Of a stretch of 64,000 nucleotides of DNA, positions 38,329 to 51,534 are shown one piece after another. The stretch is from Luteibacter anthropi (GTDB lineage: Bacteria > Pseudomonadota > Gammaproteobacteria > Xanthomonadales > Rhodanobacteraceae), in assembly GCF_011759365.1 (NCBI RefSeq), contig NZ_JAARLZ010000003.1, forward strand, positions 434,001 to 498,000. Reading direction: 5' to 3'. Within the stretch, counting starts at the first letter, position 1, and each line of letters opens with the position of its first letter. The translations under genes were made by a program, and so were the position numbers. Under the pieces are notes generated by a model. The model ran no database searches. It saw only the letters and a list, made by a program, of their open reading frames with translations, and was not told where the DNA came from.

Positions 38329-38526
38329 TTATTGATCGTTACCGGAATGGTCGCCGGTATCGCCTTCGTTCTTGATGCGCTGGTAGATCTCTTCGCGGTG
38401 AACCGCAACGTTCTTCGGCGCATTGATACCGATGCGGACCTGGTTACCTTTCACACCCAGGACGGTGACGGTCACCTCGTCGCCGATCATCAGGGTTTCA
38501 CCGACCCGGCGGGTCAGAATCAGCAT
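38329..38526 (-). CDS. csrA: carbon storage regulator CsrA
   Basis: A 65-residue RNA-binding dimer controlling translation and stability of target mRNAs. The start [20 protein letters not shown] and [10 protein letters not shown] are canonical. The ribosome site contains ATGGAG, which resembles the CsrA GGA target and could allow autoregulation (inference). It follows alaS on the same strand, as in E. coli. Confidence 0.97.
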   Translation of the reverse strand: MLILTRRVGETLMIGDEVTVTVLGVKGNQVRIGINAPKNVAVHREEIYQRIKNEGDTGDHSGNDQ

Positions 38527-38828
38527 GATTGATACTCCATAAAATCAGGTATTGGCTTCCCCACCAACGACAACTCACCCCGAGTGCTTGTCGCCGATGG
38601 ATCGACGTTTCGACCATCGAAGGCCGAACTGCCTTCCCCGGCTCATAAGTTGTGTTTGTCGCTGACCAGCTGTCCTGCCTTCGACCCTTTGCCGGATCGA
38701 TGCCGAAGGATGCGCTCGACATTCGGCTGATACTAGCTGAGCCAAACCGACTGGCGCAACGCACGCGACCGTGAAGACCAACGCCGGCTGCTCGATCGGA
38801 GCGGCCGGCACCTCGCAAGAACTTTGGA
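38527..38828. other. intergenic region alaS-csrA
   Basis: 302 bp upstream of csrA with no gene supported. It should contain the csrA promoter(s) and leader. No hairpin terminator for alaS was obvious. Confidence 0.5.
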
Positions 38829-41462
<2,634 letters not shown>

Positions 41463-41527
41463 GAGCGATCGTGGCTGGCGGCTGCGTGTCACGGAGACGC
41501 TCCGGCCGGAATCAAGGCTCGTTGCCT

Positions 41528-42023
41528 TCAGTCGTCGTCGGGGTCTTCCGCATCGGCGTGGGTAAGAACACGTACTGTGGCGGCCGCGAAGCCTCGACGC
41601 AAGAGGAACTGCGCCCTTCGGGCCCGCTCAGCCGGGTCCGCGCTGCCCGCGCCATAGCGTCGGCGCAACTGATCCGCGGCAATTTCGTGCCAATCGACAC
41701 CGGCCTCCTCCAGCAGGGTGCGGACCTCGCTGTCGGCAAGGCCCTGGCTGCGCAGCTCGGCCCGTATGCGGGCCGGCCCATAGCCCTGCCCTACCCGGGT
41801 GCGGAGCAACGACTCCGCGAATCGCCGGTCATCCTGATAGCCCTGGCCTTCCAGCCGCTCGACGGCGGCCGTGGTTTCCTCACGCGCAAAACCGCCGCGC
41901 TCCAGCTTCTGCCGGAGTTCGCGACGGGAGTGTTCACGGCGGGCCAGCAGGCCCAGCGCCTTGTCGTAGGCGCTGCGGGAGGGGCGGCCGGCGTTGCCGG
42001 ACTCGCCCGTCCCGCCGCTACGG

Positions 42024-42043
<20 letters not shown>
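41528..42043 (-). CDS. recX: regulatory protein RecX
   Basis: A 171-residue modulator of RecA filaments. Three-helix repeats are recognisable: [35 protein letters not shown] and [14 protein letters not shown]. Overlaps the 3' end of recA by 20 bp, the usual arrangement. Confidence 0.92.
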
Positions 42044-43070
<1,027 letters not shown>

Positions 43071-43159
43071 CGTGATTCCGGTCTCGTAAGTAGTGAGGTT
43101 ATGTTGCCCGACCGTGGTCTCAGGGACTGCGATCCGCAATCCCCAAGTGTGCCATAGCC

Positions 43160-43672
43160 TCAGGGCTTCTTCAGTTCCTCGACCATTCCAGCGAGTGCGG
43201 CCGCCACCGTCTGCCGCCGCACCGCCTCGCGATCGCCTGCAAAATGGAAGAGCGTGGCGTGGGCGTAGCCCCCGCGGCGCTTCCAGCCGATCCAGACCGT
43301 ACCCACGGGCTTGTCCGCGGTACCACCGGAGGGGCCCGCAATACCGGTGACCGCCACCGCCACGCCGGCGCCATAGCGGGCGACGGCACCGGACACCATC
43401 TCCAGCACGGTCTCCTCGCTCACCGCACCGGTGCGCTCCAGGGTGCGCGGGTTGACCCCTAACAGGGATTCCTTGGCGCTATAGCTATAGGTGACCACGC
43501 CGGCCTCGAACCACGCCGAACTGCCCGCCAGGTCGGTGAGCGACTTGGCGATCCAGCCACCGGTACAGGATTCGGCCGTGGCAACCATCACGCGGCGCTC
43601 GATGGCGGCCGTCGCCACCTGTTCGGCCAGGGCCATGAGGTCGGAATCGGCAGGAACGGGGATCGGGGTCAT
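43160..43672 (-). CDS. pncC: CinA C-terminal / nicotinamide-nucleotide amidohydrolase
   Basis: A 170-residue stand-alone CinA C-terminal domain that deamidates NMN to NaMN in pyridine-nucleotide salvage. The catalytic Ser is Ser35 (TAESCTGG), with the Tyr/Lys pair in [13 protein letters not shown] and [20 protein letters not shown]. It lies upstream of recA on the same strand. Confidence 0.9.
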   Translation of the reverse strand: MTPIPVPADSDLMALAEQVATAAIERRVMVATAESCTGGWIAKSLTDLAGSSAWFEAGVVTYSYSAKESLLGVNPRTLERTGAVSEETVLEMVSGAVARYGAGVAVAVTGIAGPSGGTADKPVGTVWIGWKRRGGYAHATLFHFAGDREAVRRQTVAAALAGMVEELKKP

Positions 43673-44537
43673 AAAGGCTGCCTTCTAGTGCAATGCGGAA
43701 TCGGCACGTTCTACACCCTCGCAAAGGGGGCGCCAAGCGCAATTGGGGGCAGACAGGCCTGCTTGCCAGGTACTCCTGCCCGGCCCAGAGCCAAACAGCC
43801 TCGGTCACACCCGAAACAGCATGAAGTCGCTGACGCCGCCTACACGCCACCTACTGTTTCATCCACGCAACACAGGGACAGCGGGCTGAGGGGCGCCGCG
43901 GGCCAGACCGACTAACGCAACCCTTTTGTGACGGTCAAAATAGCCAATACACGTTATGAAAGCCATGCGCGTGCGTATGCTTTTTATCTCGCATTCTCCT
44001 CCAAAAAGGGGAGGAAATTCGACGATACATATCGCGGAACGTCATTAACGCGCATCGCTGGCCGTTGCTTTTCGAATGACTTGGTGATGGCCGTCTGGAC
44101 GTCCAGTCAAAGGGGTAATGCATGTCGATATGGGTCGAGGATAGAGCCGCCGAAGTCGCGCCGACACGTACGCATGGATGGACAAGTCTCCCGCTTTCCA
44201 CACGAGTCACCAACAAAAAATACGACCGTCAACATTCCGACTTTATGACAATGGTCAAATACGCAACCGTCATACATGCCATGGATGTCAAGGCATGTTT
44301 CGCGTCTTTATTCTGTGAAATCAATCACGAAGATAAATTTTTTCCGGTCTAGCCAAATGATGAATGATGAGTTATTTTTTTGACGCGGACTGAGTCCGCT
44401 ACGGGGAGTCCACTATCGTTCGCCGGTTCTTTCGATGAGCTGCTGTCTTCGACAGAGCGGCTCCCGGCCTCGACGGTGCCCTCTCGGAGACACCAAGTGG
44501 AGAAGAGCGACAGGGGTCGCCAGGAGTTGGAAGTTGT
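43673..44537. other. gene-poor boundary region between core genome and T4SS island
   Basis: About 0.9 kb of visibly AT-richer DNA than its surroundings. Contained ORFs (for example around 43928-44352) have no recognisable domain or ribosome site. Small features: a TCCTCC/GGAGGA hairpin near 43994 and GCGGACTGAGTCCGC near 44385. Probably holds the T4SS promoter region and the left edge of the island. Confidence 0.5.
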
Positions 44538-44690
44538 ATGGATGACAAACCGATGAAGCGGGCCATGGTGGCCTGCGATCATCATCAAGGGGCCGCGCCC
44601 TGCGCGAATGCAGGCGCGTGCCCATTTTACGGATGCACCAGCGATCGCTGCGGCGCAGTGTGCGCGCACGAACGCTTTTTTGCCGAATAG
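44538..44690 (+). CDS. candidate 50-residue Cys-rich small protein
   Basis: ATG at 44538 with GGAAG 5 nt upstream, TAG at 44688-44690. The product has six cysteines (positions 13, 22, 28, 33, 38, 42) in a pattern like PCANAGACPFYGC...DRCGAVCAH. About two-thirds of third codon positions are G or C, below the core genes but above the surrounding non-coding DNA. No family recognised and no signal peptide; it could bind metal or be spurious. It ends 100 bp upstream of virB7. Confidence 0.4.
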   Translation: MDDKPMKRAMVACDHHQGAAPCANAGACPFYGCTSDRCGAVCAHERFFAE

Positions 44691-44790
44691 CAGTCGAGTC
44701 GTACCGGGTTGAATCCGGTGTCCGTCGATGGACCGATGCCGTAGCCCGTAATCAGAAAGTATCTATCTTTCAACGCATTACGAGTCAAAC

Positions 44791-45282
44791 GTGAAAACAG
44801 ACCCTCACATTTTGCGAAAAATTGGCACGTCTTCCGTGATTTGCCTTGCCCTAATTGGATGCGGAACCCCGCCAGCCAAGGACTTCGGGGGCTCCTGGAA
44901 GCCGGTCAACCGGTACGACGACACGCCTACCGAAATTCCTCTGGCTGTGCCCTACGCCTACTACGCGGCGCCCATGGACGGCACGCTCAAGGTCATGCTC
45001 AGTCGCTGGAGCACCGATACGGGCCTTAAGTTGTCCTATCGTCTCCGTTCCGATTACACACTTCCGAAGGCTGCGTCACAAATCCACACCTCGGAAGCAC
45101 GGGACGCAGCGTCTCAGCTCAGCGCCATCTACGCGCCGCAGGGCATCGCCGTGGTGATCGAAGGCCCGCAGATCATCGTCGAGGAAGTCAGCAGCGTGAC
45201 GGCGCCGCCGGCAGGCAACACCGCACCGGCAAATACGCAGGCGTCCGCGCCAGCCAAGCCCGTTACCCCTGATACGAAGTAA
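44791..45282 (+). CDS. virB7: T4SS outer-membrane lipoprotein VirB7 with C-terminal globular domain
   Basis: A 163-residue lipoprotein. The signal peptide ends in lipobox LIGC with Cys24 as the lipidated residue. After a short linker (KPVNRY, the VirB9-binding type segment) comes a globular region (about 55-125) resembling the N0 domain found in Xanthomonas VirB7, then a Pro/Ala/Thr tail. Classical Agrobacterium VirB7 is only about 55 residues, so the extension marks the Xanthomonadales antibacterial T4SS. Starts at GTG; first gene of the virB operon. Confidence 0.85.
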   Translation: MKTDPHILRKIGTSSVICLALIGCGTPPAKDFGGSWKPVNRYDDTPTEIPLAVPYAYYAAPMDGTLKVMLSRWSTDTGLKLSYRLRSDYTLPKAASQIHTSEARDAASQLSAIYAPQGIAVVIEGPQIIVEEVSSVTAPPAGNTAPANTQASAPAKPVTPDTK

Positions 45283-45294
45283 CGGACCGCGAAC

Positions 45295-46353
45295 ATGCTC
45301 AAGAAAAAACAATCGCCAAAGATCGACGAAGTGCTCGCCCAATCGGTGAACTTCGAGGTAACCATCGCGGACCTGGCCAGGAAAAGCGAGCGGCGCGCCT
45401 GGATGGTTGCCACGGCGTCCGTCATCGTCTCGCTATGCCTGGTGGGTGGCTACTTCTACATCCTTCCGCTGAAGGAGAAGGTGCCCTACTTCATCATGGC
45501 GGACGCCTATACGGGAACCACCTCGCTGGCCCGCCTCTCGGACGACGTGATCAATCGCCAGATCACCAGCAGCGAAGCGGTGAACCGAAGCAATATCGCT
45601 CGCTTCATCATCGCGCGCGAGTCGTACGACCTCGCCATCAGCAACATGCGTGACTGGCCAACCGTGCTGACCATGTCGTCAAGCACCGTCGCCCAGCCCT
45701 ACCTCGACCTGCACTCCCAGGCGAACCCGGAAGCGCCGTTCAAGGTTTACGGAAAGAACCGCGCCATACGGGTGAAGATCCTCAGCATCGTCATGATCGG
45801 TGGCGGCCAGGGCCAGCCACCAACCGGCGCCACGGTGCGATTTCAGCGTAGCGTCTACGACAAGGTGAACGGGGCGACGTACCCCCTGGACAGCAAGATC
45901 GCCACGATGGCGTTCGCGTACAAACCGAACCTGCGCATGGACGATCAGAATCGCCTCGAAAACCCGCTTGGGTTCCAGGTGACGTCCTATCGTGTCGACA
46001 ACGACTACGGCAACGCCGCCCCCGGCGAAGTGCCGACGGCCGCGCCGGAGGGCGCGCTCCCGTCGACGGCACCCGCGACGGCGGCGCCTGGCCAGCCGAC
46101 CGTACCAGGACAGCCCGTCACCGGGCTGCCGCAAGCCGGTGTCGCTCCGGTGCCGCTTGCCAATGGCGCCCAGGCCCAGCCGTATGCACAGGGCGGCGCA
46201 TCCCCGGCCATGGCCAATGGCATGCCGGCATCGACGATACCGACCGAAGCGGGTTATCCCACCCAGGCGCCCGGTGCCGCCACCCCCACTCCCGCCGCGC
46301 CCGCGGCATCTCCTGAGCCCCGAAGCGCCGCCAATGGAGGGCGCCGTCGATGA
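45295..46353 (+). CDS. virB8: T4SS inner-membrane protein VirB8 with long Pro/Ala tail
   Basis: A 352-residue bitopic protein: cytoplasmic N-terminus, membrane helix at about 35-57 (WMVATASVIVSLCLVGGYFYI) and a periplasmic NTF2-like domain (about 70-240; RFIIARESYDLAISNMRDWP, then VDNDYGNAAPGE). The last 110 residues are Pro/Ala/Gly-rich and disordered, much longer than usual VirB8 (about 230). Stop overlaps the virB9 start. Confidence 0.9.
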   Translation: MLKKKQSPKIDEVLAQSVNFEVTIADLARKSERRAWMVATASVIVSLCLVGGYFYILPLKEKVPYFIMADAYTGTTSLARLSDDVINRQITSSEAVNRSNIARFIIARESYDLAISNMRDWPTVLTMSSSTVAQPYLDLHSQANPEAPFKVYGKNRAIRVKILSIVMIGGGQGQPPTGATVRFQRSVYDKVNGATYPLDSKIATMAFAYKPNLRMDDQNRLENPLGFQVTSYRVDNDYGNAAPGEVPTAAPEGALPSTAPATAAPGQPTVPGQPVTGLPQAGVAPVPLANGAQAQPYAQGGASPAMANGMPASTIPTEAGYPTQAPGAATPTPAAPAASPEPRSAANGGRRR

Positions 46354-47162
46354 ATCCATCCAGCAAGCTGAGCCTGGCGTGCAGCCTGGGTATCGCCCTC
46401 GCCGCCATGCTTCCTACCGCCCAGGCGGAAACCGCCCCGGGAACCATGCCTTCGCCGCAGAATGCCGGCGCACCGGCCGTGGAATCCTATGAATATCAGG
46501 CAGATCGTATCTACACGGTACGCACCGGCCTGGGCATCGCCACTCAGATCCAGCTCAGTCCGCACGAAAAGATCCTCGACTACAGCACCGGCTTCAGCAG
46601 CGGCTGGGACCTGACGCGTCGCGACAACGTGTTCTACGTCAAACCCAAGAACGTCGACGTCGACACCAACATGATGATCCGTACCGAGACGCACTCGTAC
46701 ATCATCGAGCTGAAGGTGGTGGCCACCGACTGGAAGACCCTCGACCAGGCGCGCCGTGCTGGCGTGCAGTACAAGGTGGTCTTCACCTACCCATCCGACA
46801 CCAGTTTCATGTCGGAATCCAAGAAGGTCGAGGAAAGCCCAATGCTCGACACCGACCTGGTGAAGGGCCGCGACTACAACTTCGATTATGACTACGCGAA
46901 GACCCGTCGCACCGCTCCTTGGATGGTACCCGTCAACGTCTACGACGATGGTCGGTTCACCTACATCAAGATGCCCGACCTGAAGCAGTTTCCGACGGGC
47001 AACTTCCCGACGGTGTACATGCGCGAGAAGGAACACGGAGAGGACTCGGTAGTGAACACGACCATCGAGGGCAACACCATCGTTGTCCACGGTACGTATC
47101 CCTACCTGGTTATTCGTCACGACACCAACGTCGTGGGTCTGCGAAGGAATACCAAGAAGTGA
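46350..47162 (+). CDS. virB9: T4SS core-complex protein VirB9
   Basis: A 270-residue periplasmic protein with a signal peptide (1-27, cleavage after AQA). N-terminal CagX-type domain (YTVRTGLGIATQIQLSPHE, LTRRDNVFYVKPK) and C-terminal outer-membrane-complex domain (VPVNVYDDGRFTYIKMPD). Forms the outer core with VirB7 and VirB10. The final GTGA overlaps virB10. Confidence 0.95.
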   Translation: MNPSSKLSLACSLGIALAAMLPTAQAETAPGTMPSPQNAGAPAVESYEYQADRIYTVRTGLGIATQIQLSPHEKILDYSTGFSSGWDLTRRDNVFYVKPKNVDVDTNMMIRTETHSYIIELKVVATDWKTLDQARRAGVQYKVVFTYPSDTSFMSESKKVEESPMLDTDLVKGRDYNFDYDYAKTRRTAPWMVPVNVYDDGRFTYIKMPDLKQFPTGNFPTVYMREKEHGEDSVVNTTIEGNTIVVHGTYPYLVIRHDTNVVGLRRNTKK

Positions 47163-48430
47163 GCCCGAACACTCCCCATACCCCGGACGACGAGTCCAAC
47201 CACGGCCACGTGCCGAACGGCAATCATGAACAGGCCGCCGATCCGCTGGCGAGCAATCCGTATGCGTCACAGCAGCGGCAAGCGCCGCAGCCTGACCTCG
47301 ACGCATCGGCGCCCCAGCTGACATCGAACGACCTGCGCCGCATGAATCGCAGCGCGCTCGGCCTCCTGGCCGGTATCGTCCTGTTGCTGGTCGTTGTCGC
47401 GTTCTGGCTTTTCCATAGCAGCGGTAACAACTCGCCCGCGGCAAAACCGAAGGAAGAGACGGTGAGCGTGCCCGACGCGCCCACCGCGATGCCTGCGATG
47501 CCCAATCAGACTGCTGCACAGCCGATCCAGCTCGCCCCCACCCTTCCCCTGCCGGAGAAGAGGCAAGAGGCGCCGGCGATCCCGGTCGCACAGGCTGCGG
47601 CGGCGCCGCACGTGCCCACCCTGTTGGAGCGTCGCATCGCGGCCGCCAATGGGGGTGTGCAGACACCTGGTGACGCGGCGGCCCAGACCCAGGCTGGAGC
47701 CGGAGCCGGCGGCGTCCCCGGTTTTCCGGGAATGCCGGGAGCCGGCGGCCCGACGCCGGTCCGCAATCCGTTCAGCGCCAACGACAATATCGCTTACAAC
47801 GGCAAGGACTTGCCCGAGGTGTCCAGCGCCACGCCGTTGCAGCATCCCGATACGCTGATGACGCGTGGTACCTTCATCCGTTGCGTGCTCGAGACACGCA
47901 TCATCACGGACATGCCCGGCTTCACCTCATGCGTGGTGACCGAACCCGTGTACTCCTTCACCGGTAAGCGCCTGCTCCTGCCCAAGGGCTCGAAGGTCAT
48001 GGGCAAGTACGAAATGGAGCCGAGTGGTCCGCGCGTCGCCGTGATCTGGGACCGCATCATCACTCCGACGGGTATCGACGTGAACATGGCCAGCCCTGGC
48101 GTGGATACCCTGGGCGGTGCCGGCCATCCCGGTTACTACAATGCGCACTGGGGTAGCCGTATCGGTGCCGCATTGCTGATCAGCATGCTCAGCGACGCGT
48201 TCAAGTACGAAGCCGCCAAGCACGGCCCGCGAACGACCACGGTGACCAACAACATGGTTACGGACACCCCGTTCGAGAGCAACACGGCGGAAACGATCCA
48301 GCAGCTCGCCAACCAGGCCGTGCGCCGCCAAGCCAACCGTCCGGCTACCGTGACGATCAACCAGGGCACCATCCTCGCTATCTACGTGGCGAAGGACGTG
48401 GATTTCTCCGGCGTCGTGGCACGGTACTGA
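47159..48430 (+). CDS. virB10: T4SS core-complex protein VirB10
   Basis: A 423-residue protein: cytoplasmic N-terminus, membrane helix at about 66-85 (ALGLLAGIVLLLVVVAFWLF), a Pro-rich periplasmic linker (90-225) and a TrbI-type beta-barrel (about 230-423) with two conserved cysteines in FIRCVLETRIITDMPGFTSC. GTG start at 47159, coupled to virB9. It spans both membranes and forms the outer-membrane pore. Confidence 0.94.
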   Translation: MSPNTPHTPDDESNHGHVPNGNHEQAADPLASNPYASQQRQAPQPDLDASAPQLTSNDLRRMNRSALGLLAGIVLLLVVVAFWLFHSSGNNSPAAKPKEETVSVPDAPTAMPAMPNQTAAQPIQLAPTLPLPEKRQEAPAIPVAQAAAAPHVPTLLERRIAAANGGVQTPGDAAAQTQAGAGAGGVPGFPGMPGAGGPTPVRNPFSANDNIAYNGKDLPEVSSATPLQHPDTLMTRGTFIRCVLETRIITDMPGFTSCVVTEPVYSFTGKRLLLPKGSKVMGKYEMEPSGPRVAVIWDRIITPTGIDVNMASPGVDTLGGAGHPGYYNAHWGSRIGAALLISMLSDAFKYEAAKHGPRTTTVTNNMVTDTPFESNTAETIQQLANQAVRRQANRPATVTINQGTILAIYVAKDVDFSGVVARY

Positions 48431-48437
48431 GAACAGC

Positions 48438-49478
48438 ATGAGCGAAAGCACGCTAGCCGCCGTCGGCAACGACTTCCTCGACTACCAGTACGAAGTGCTG
48501 GGAGTAAAGGATTTCCTTGCCGAGCCGGATGTCACCGAAATCTGCATCAATCGCCCGGGCGAGTTGTACCTTGAGCGCCGTGGCGGCTGGCAGCGGATGG
48601 AAGTGCCCACGCTCACATTCGAGCGTGCACGCCAGTTCTGTACGGCGGTGGTCAACGAGAGCAACACGGGACAACGCATCACGGACGTGGACCCCGTGGT
48701 CTCGCTGACCTTCCCCACCGGACAGCGCGCCCAGTTCGTCATCCCGCCGGCATGCGAGGCGGGCAAGGTATCCATCACCATCCGCCTGCCTTCGAAGCAG
48801 ACGCGCACCCTCGCCCAATACAGCGATGATGGTTTCTTCGACGAAATCCTCGAAGGCGCCAACACCATCAGCGATTCCGACAAGGAGCTTCTCGAGTTGC
48901 GCGCGGAGCGCCGTTACGCGGACTTCTTCCGGCACGCCGTGCTGAGCAAGAAGAACATTGTCGTCGCTGGCGCCACGGGCAGTGGCAAGACCACTTTCAT
49001 GAAGTCGCTGGTGAACCACATTCCGGCCGATGAGCGCCTCGTCACCATCGAAGATGCACGCGAGCTGTTCATCGACCAGCCGAATGTCGTGCACCTGCTC
49101 TACTCCAAAGGCGGGCAGAGCGCGAGCAACGTCACGGCCAAGAGCTGCATGGAAGCCTGCCTGCGCATGAAGCCAGACCGGATCATCCTTGCGGAGCTTC
49201 GCGGTGACGAGTCGTTCTACTTCATTCGTAACTGCGCGTCCGGCCACCCCGGCTCGATCACCAGCTGCCATGCCGGCAGCGTGGAACAGACGTGGGACCA
49301 GCTCGCCCTCATGGTCAAGGCCTCCACGGAAGGCGCAGGGCTGGAGTTCGCCACGATCAAGCGATTGTTGATGCTGACCATCGACATCGTCGTGCATATC
49401 AAGGCACACGCTGGTCGACGTTACATCACCGGCATCGATTTCAACCCTGCGCGCACCCTTGGCGCAGACGGCGGGTAA
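48438..49478 (+). CDS. virB11: T4SS ATPase VirB11
   Basis: A 346-residue hexameric traffic ATPase at the inner membrane. Walker A is GATGSGKT at 178-185, with an ASP-box region TIEDARELF, Walker B-like DRIILAELRG and the His motif GHPGSITSCHAG. Full length. The stop is 43 bp before virB1. Confidence 0.96.
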   Translation: MSESTLAAVGNDFLDYQYEVLGVKDFLAEPDVTEICINRPGELYLERRGGWQRMEVPTLTFERARQFCTAVVNESNTGQRITDVDPVVSLTFPTGQRAQFVIPPACEAGKVSITIRLPSKQTRTLAQYSDDGFFDEILEGANTISDSDKELLELRAERRYADFFRHAVLSKKNIVVAGATGSGKTTFMKSLVNHIPADERLVTIEDARELFIDQPNVVHLLYSKGGQSASNVTAKSCMEACLRMKPDRIILAELRGDESFYFIRNCASGHPGSITSCHAGSVEQTWDQLALMVKASTEGAGLEFATIKRLLMLTIDIVVHIKAHAGRRYITGIDFNPARTLGADGG

Positions 49479-49521
49479 CGCGCGAAAACGTATATCGGGT
49501 CATCGACCAGGAGTTGCCACC

Positions 49522-50592
49522 GTGCTACCAGGACTGGAAATGATGGGTTGCCAGAACCTTGCCGTACCGGCAGAGGTGATGCAGCACGTCGTCAATGTGG
49601 AGTCGAGCCGCAACCCCTTCGCCATCGGCGTCGTGGGTGGCCAGCTCGTGCGCCAGCCCCAGAACCTTCCTGAGGCGGTAGCCACCGTGCGTATGCTCGA
49701 GGAGAAGGGATACAACTACTCGCTGGGCGTCGCGCAGGTCAACCGCAGCAATCTCGGCAAGTACGGCCTGGACACCTTCGAGAAAGCTTTCGATGTATGT
49801 CCCAACGTGCAGGCGGGCTCGCAGATCCTCGCGCAGTGCTATGCCAGCGCCGGCAAGGACTGGGGCAAGGCGTTCAGCTGCTACTACTCGGGAAATTTCA
49901 CGACGGGTTACCGCGATGGGTATGTCCAGCGCGTATACGAATCCATCGCCCGGAGCACCCTGGCCTCCGCCAGTGCGATTCCCCTGCAAGGCCAGAAAAT
50001 CCCCGTCAGGGTGGTGAAGGTCGGCAATGGCGTCACCGGAATGGTCGCCGATACACCGGCCTACCGCGTCGCCATGCGTAGCGTCCTGGACGCCGCCGCA
50101 TCGGCGCTGGTTCCCGTCGCATCGGCCGCGGACGCTGCCCCCCAGACGGTGGCCCAGCAACAGCTGCCGGCTGACGTGCAGAACAACCTGCCCATCGGTA
50201 CGGGATATCCCGGTATGAACCCGGTGCTCGACCAGGGGCCCACGCCTCCGCCGGGACGCATTCCCACCGACCCGGGCACCGCCGCCGCGATGTCGCTGGT
50301 GGGGCCTCGCCTGCCGCAGAGCGATCTCAATACCCAGGCTGGCCGTATCGCGACCGATCCCGCCACGGCCGCCGTGATGTCGCAGATCGGCGTGTCAGCC
50401 AACGCAAACGGCAACGCTCCGGCCCCCATGCCCCAAGCCCAGGACAATGGCGTGTTCGTGCCTCAGGTGCACGGCCCCAACGATCCTGCCCAGATGAATG
50501 TCGCGCGCCCAACGCAGGCCCAGCCCGCCGCCCCGGCACGCGACCCGGCCGATCTGCGAACAGGAGGAGGCGATGGTGCCTTTGTCTTCTGA
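49522..50592 (+). CDS. virB1: T4SS lytic transglycosylase VirB1
   Basis: A 356-residue SLT-type muramidase that opens peptidoglycan for T4SS assembly. The catalytic Glu is in VVNVESSRNPFAIG (Glu27), then YSLGVAQVNRSNLGKYG and FSCYYSGNF. There is a long Pro/Ala-rich C-terminal half (about 190-356). GTG start at 49522 with AGGAG 9 nt upstream, giving VLPGLEMMGCQNLAVP. No signal peptide is apparent from this start. Confidence 0.9.
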   Translation: MLPGLEMMGCQNLAVPAEVMQHVVNVESSRNPFAIGVVGGQLVRQPQNLPEAVATVRMLEEKGYNYSLGVAQVNRSNLGKYGLDTFEKAFDVCPNVQAGSQILAQCYASAGKDWGKAFSCYYSGNFTTGYRDGYVQRVYESIARSTLASASAIPLQGQKIPVRVVKVGNGVTGMVADTPAYRVAMRSVLDAAASALVPVASAADAAPQTVAQQQLPADVQNNLPIGTGYPGMNPVLDQGPTPPPGRIPTDPGTAAAMSLVGPRLPQSDLNTQAGRIATDPATAAVMSQIGVSANANGNAPAPMPQAQDNGVFVPQVHGPNDPAQMNVARPTQAQPAAPARDPADLRTGGGDGAFVF

Positions 50593-50785
50593 TCGCGCAT
50601 ACGGCGCATGCATAAGCACGGAAGGGTCCCTGTCCCGCCGTGCCGGCCCTCGGGCCACCCCTGCCACGCATGACCATCGTGCTGGGCAGGTTCACGACGT
50701 GGGCGTGAGCCATACGTCGCACCCACACACGGCATCACGCGATCGCCGTTTCACACCGTCCTACTCAGTCGAAAGGAACTACCAG

Positions 50786-51220
50786 ATGGCCCTGTCCGCC
50801 CTGTCCAAGGTTATCGCGAAGTCGAAGACCCCGGCGAAGCATGCTCTTGCCCTCGCCGCCCTCGTCACCGCCCTGCTGATGCCGAGCCTGGCGTTCGCCC
50901 AGATCGACCAGACCGGCACCAAAGTGTGCGGCTTCTTCCAGAACATCAACTCTCTTCTCAACGCGGCATCGATTGTCGTCGTGACGATTGCGGTGATCTT
51001 CTCCGGTTACCAGATCGCCTTCGCCCACAAGCGTATCGCCGAAGTGGCGCCGGCCCTGGTCGGTGGCGTACTGATCGGCGCCGCGGCGCAGGTAGCTCGC
51101 ATGGTCGTTGGCGGCAATGGCACGGGTTCGGGTGCCACGGCCTGCCAGTCGAGCAGCGGCGGCGCGTTCCTGATGGATGCCGTCAACACCGCGATGCATC
51201 TGCTGCAGATCCATGCATAA
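50786..51220 (+). CDS. virB2: T4SS major pilin VirB2
   Basis: A 144-residue TrbC/VirB2 pilin with a long signal peptide ending AFA (about residue 36) and two hydrophobic helices (AASIVVVTIAVIFSGYQIAF and VAPALVGGVLIGAAAQVARM). AAGGA lies upstream of the ATG at 50786. There is a 193-bp gap after virB1 with no other feature seen. The stop overlaps the virB3 coding start. Confidence 0.92.
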   Translation: MALSALSKVIAKSKTPAKHALALAALVTALLMPSLAFAQIDQTGTKVCGFFQNINSLLNAASIVVVTIAVIFSGYQIAFAHKRIAEVAPALVGGVLIGAAAQVARMVVGGNGTGSGATACQSSSGGAFLMDAVNTAMHLLQIHA

Positions 51221-51524
51221 GAATCCGCTGTTCCGAGGTTGCACCCGACCGCCCATGTTCATGGGTGTGCCTTACATCCCATTCTTCATGGGTGCGGGCA
51301 CCGGGCTGCTCCTCAGCATGTACTTCAACTTCTGGTTCCTGCTGTTCATTCCGTGCGTGATTTTCATCATGCGCATGATGGCTCGACGCGACGAGATGAT
51401 CTTCCGACTGCTGGCCCTTCGCCTTCAGTTCAAGACCCGCGTACGGAATGTTCCCCAGCACGACGGAATGTGGGTATTCACGCCGAACAGCTATCGCGAT
51501 CCTTCCAAGGATAGACGCAAGTAG
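51213..51524 (+). CDS. virB3: T4SS inner-membrane protein VirB3
   Basis: A 103-residue protein with the typical start LFRGCTRPPMFMGVPYIPF and a hydrophobic segment (about 18-50), followed by RDEMIFRLLALRLQF. It anchors VirB4. Overlaps virB2 by 8 bp. Confidence 0.93.
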   Translation: MHKNPLFRGCTRPPMFMGVPYIPFFMGAGTGLLLSMYFNFWFLLFIPCVIFIMRMMARRDEMIFRLLALRLQFKTRVRNVPQHDGMWVFTPNSYRDPSKDRRK

Positions 51525-51534
51525 TAGAACAGGC

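Noticed and set aside
43071-43159. LexA (SOS) box upstream of recA
   Set aside because: I looked for TTAGTAGTAATACTACTAA-type or CTG-N10-CAG palindromes and found no convincing match on either strand.
43928-44352. Short ORFs in the cinA-virB7 gap
   Set aside because: Overlapping frames on both strands, no ribosome site of note and no recognisable motif; treated as non-coding.
44385-44399. GCGGACTGAGTCCGC hairpin as a terminator
   Set aside because: The adjacent T-run lies on the wrong side for either strand to give a stem followed by U's.
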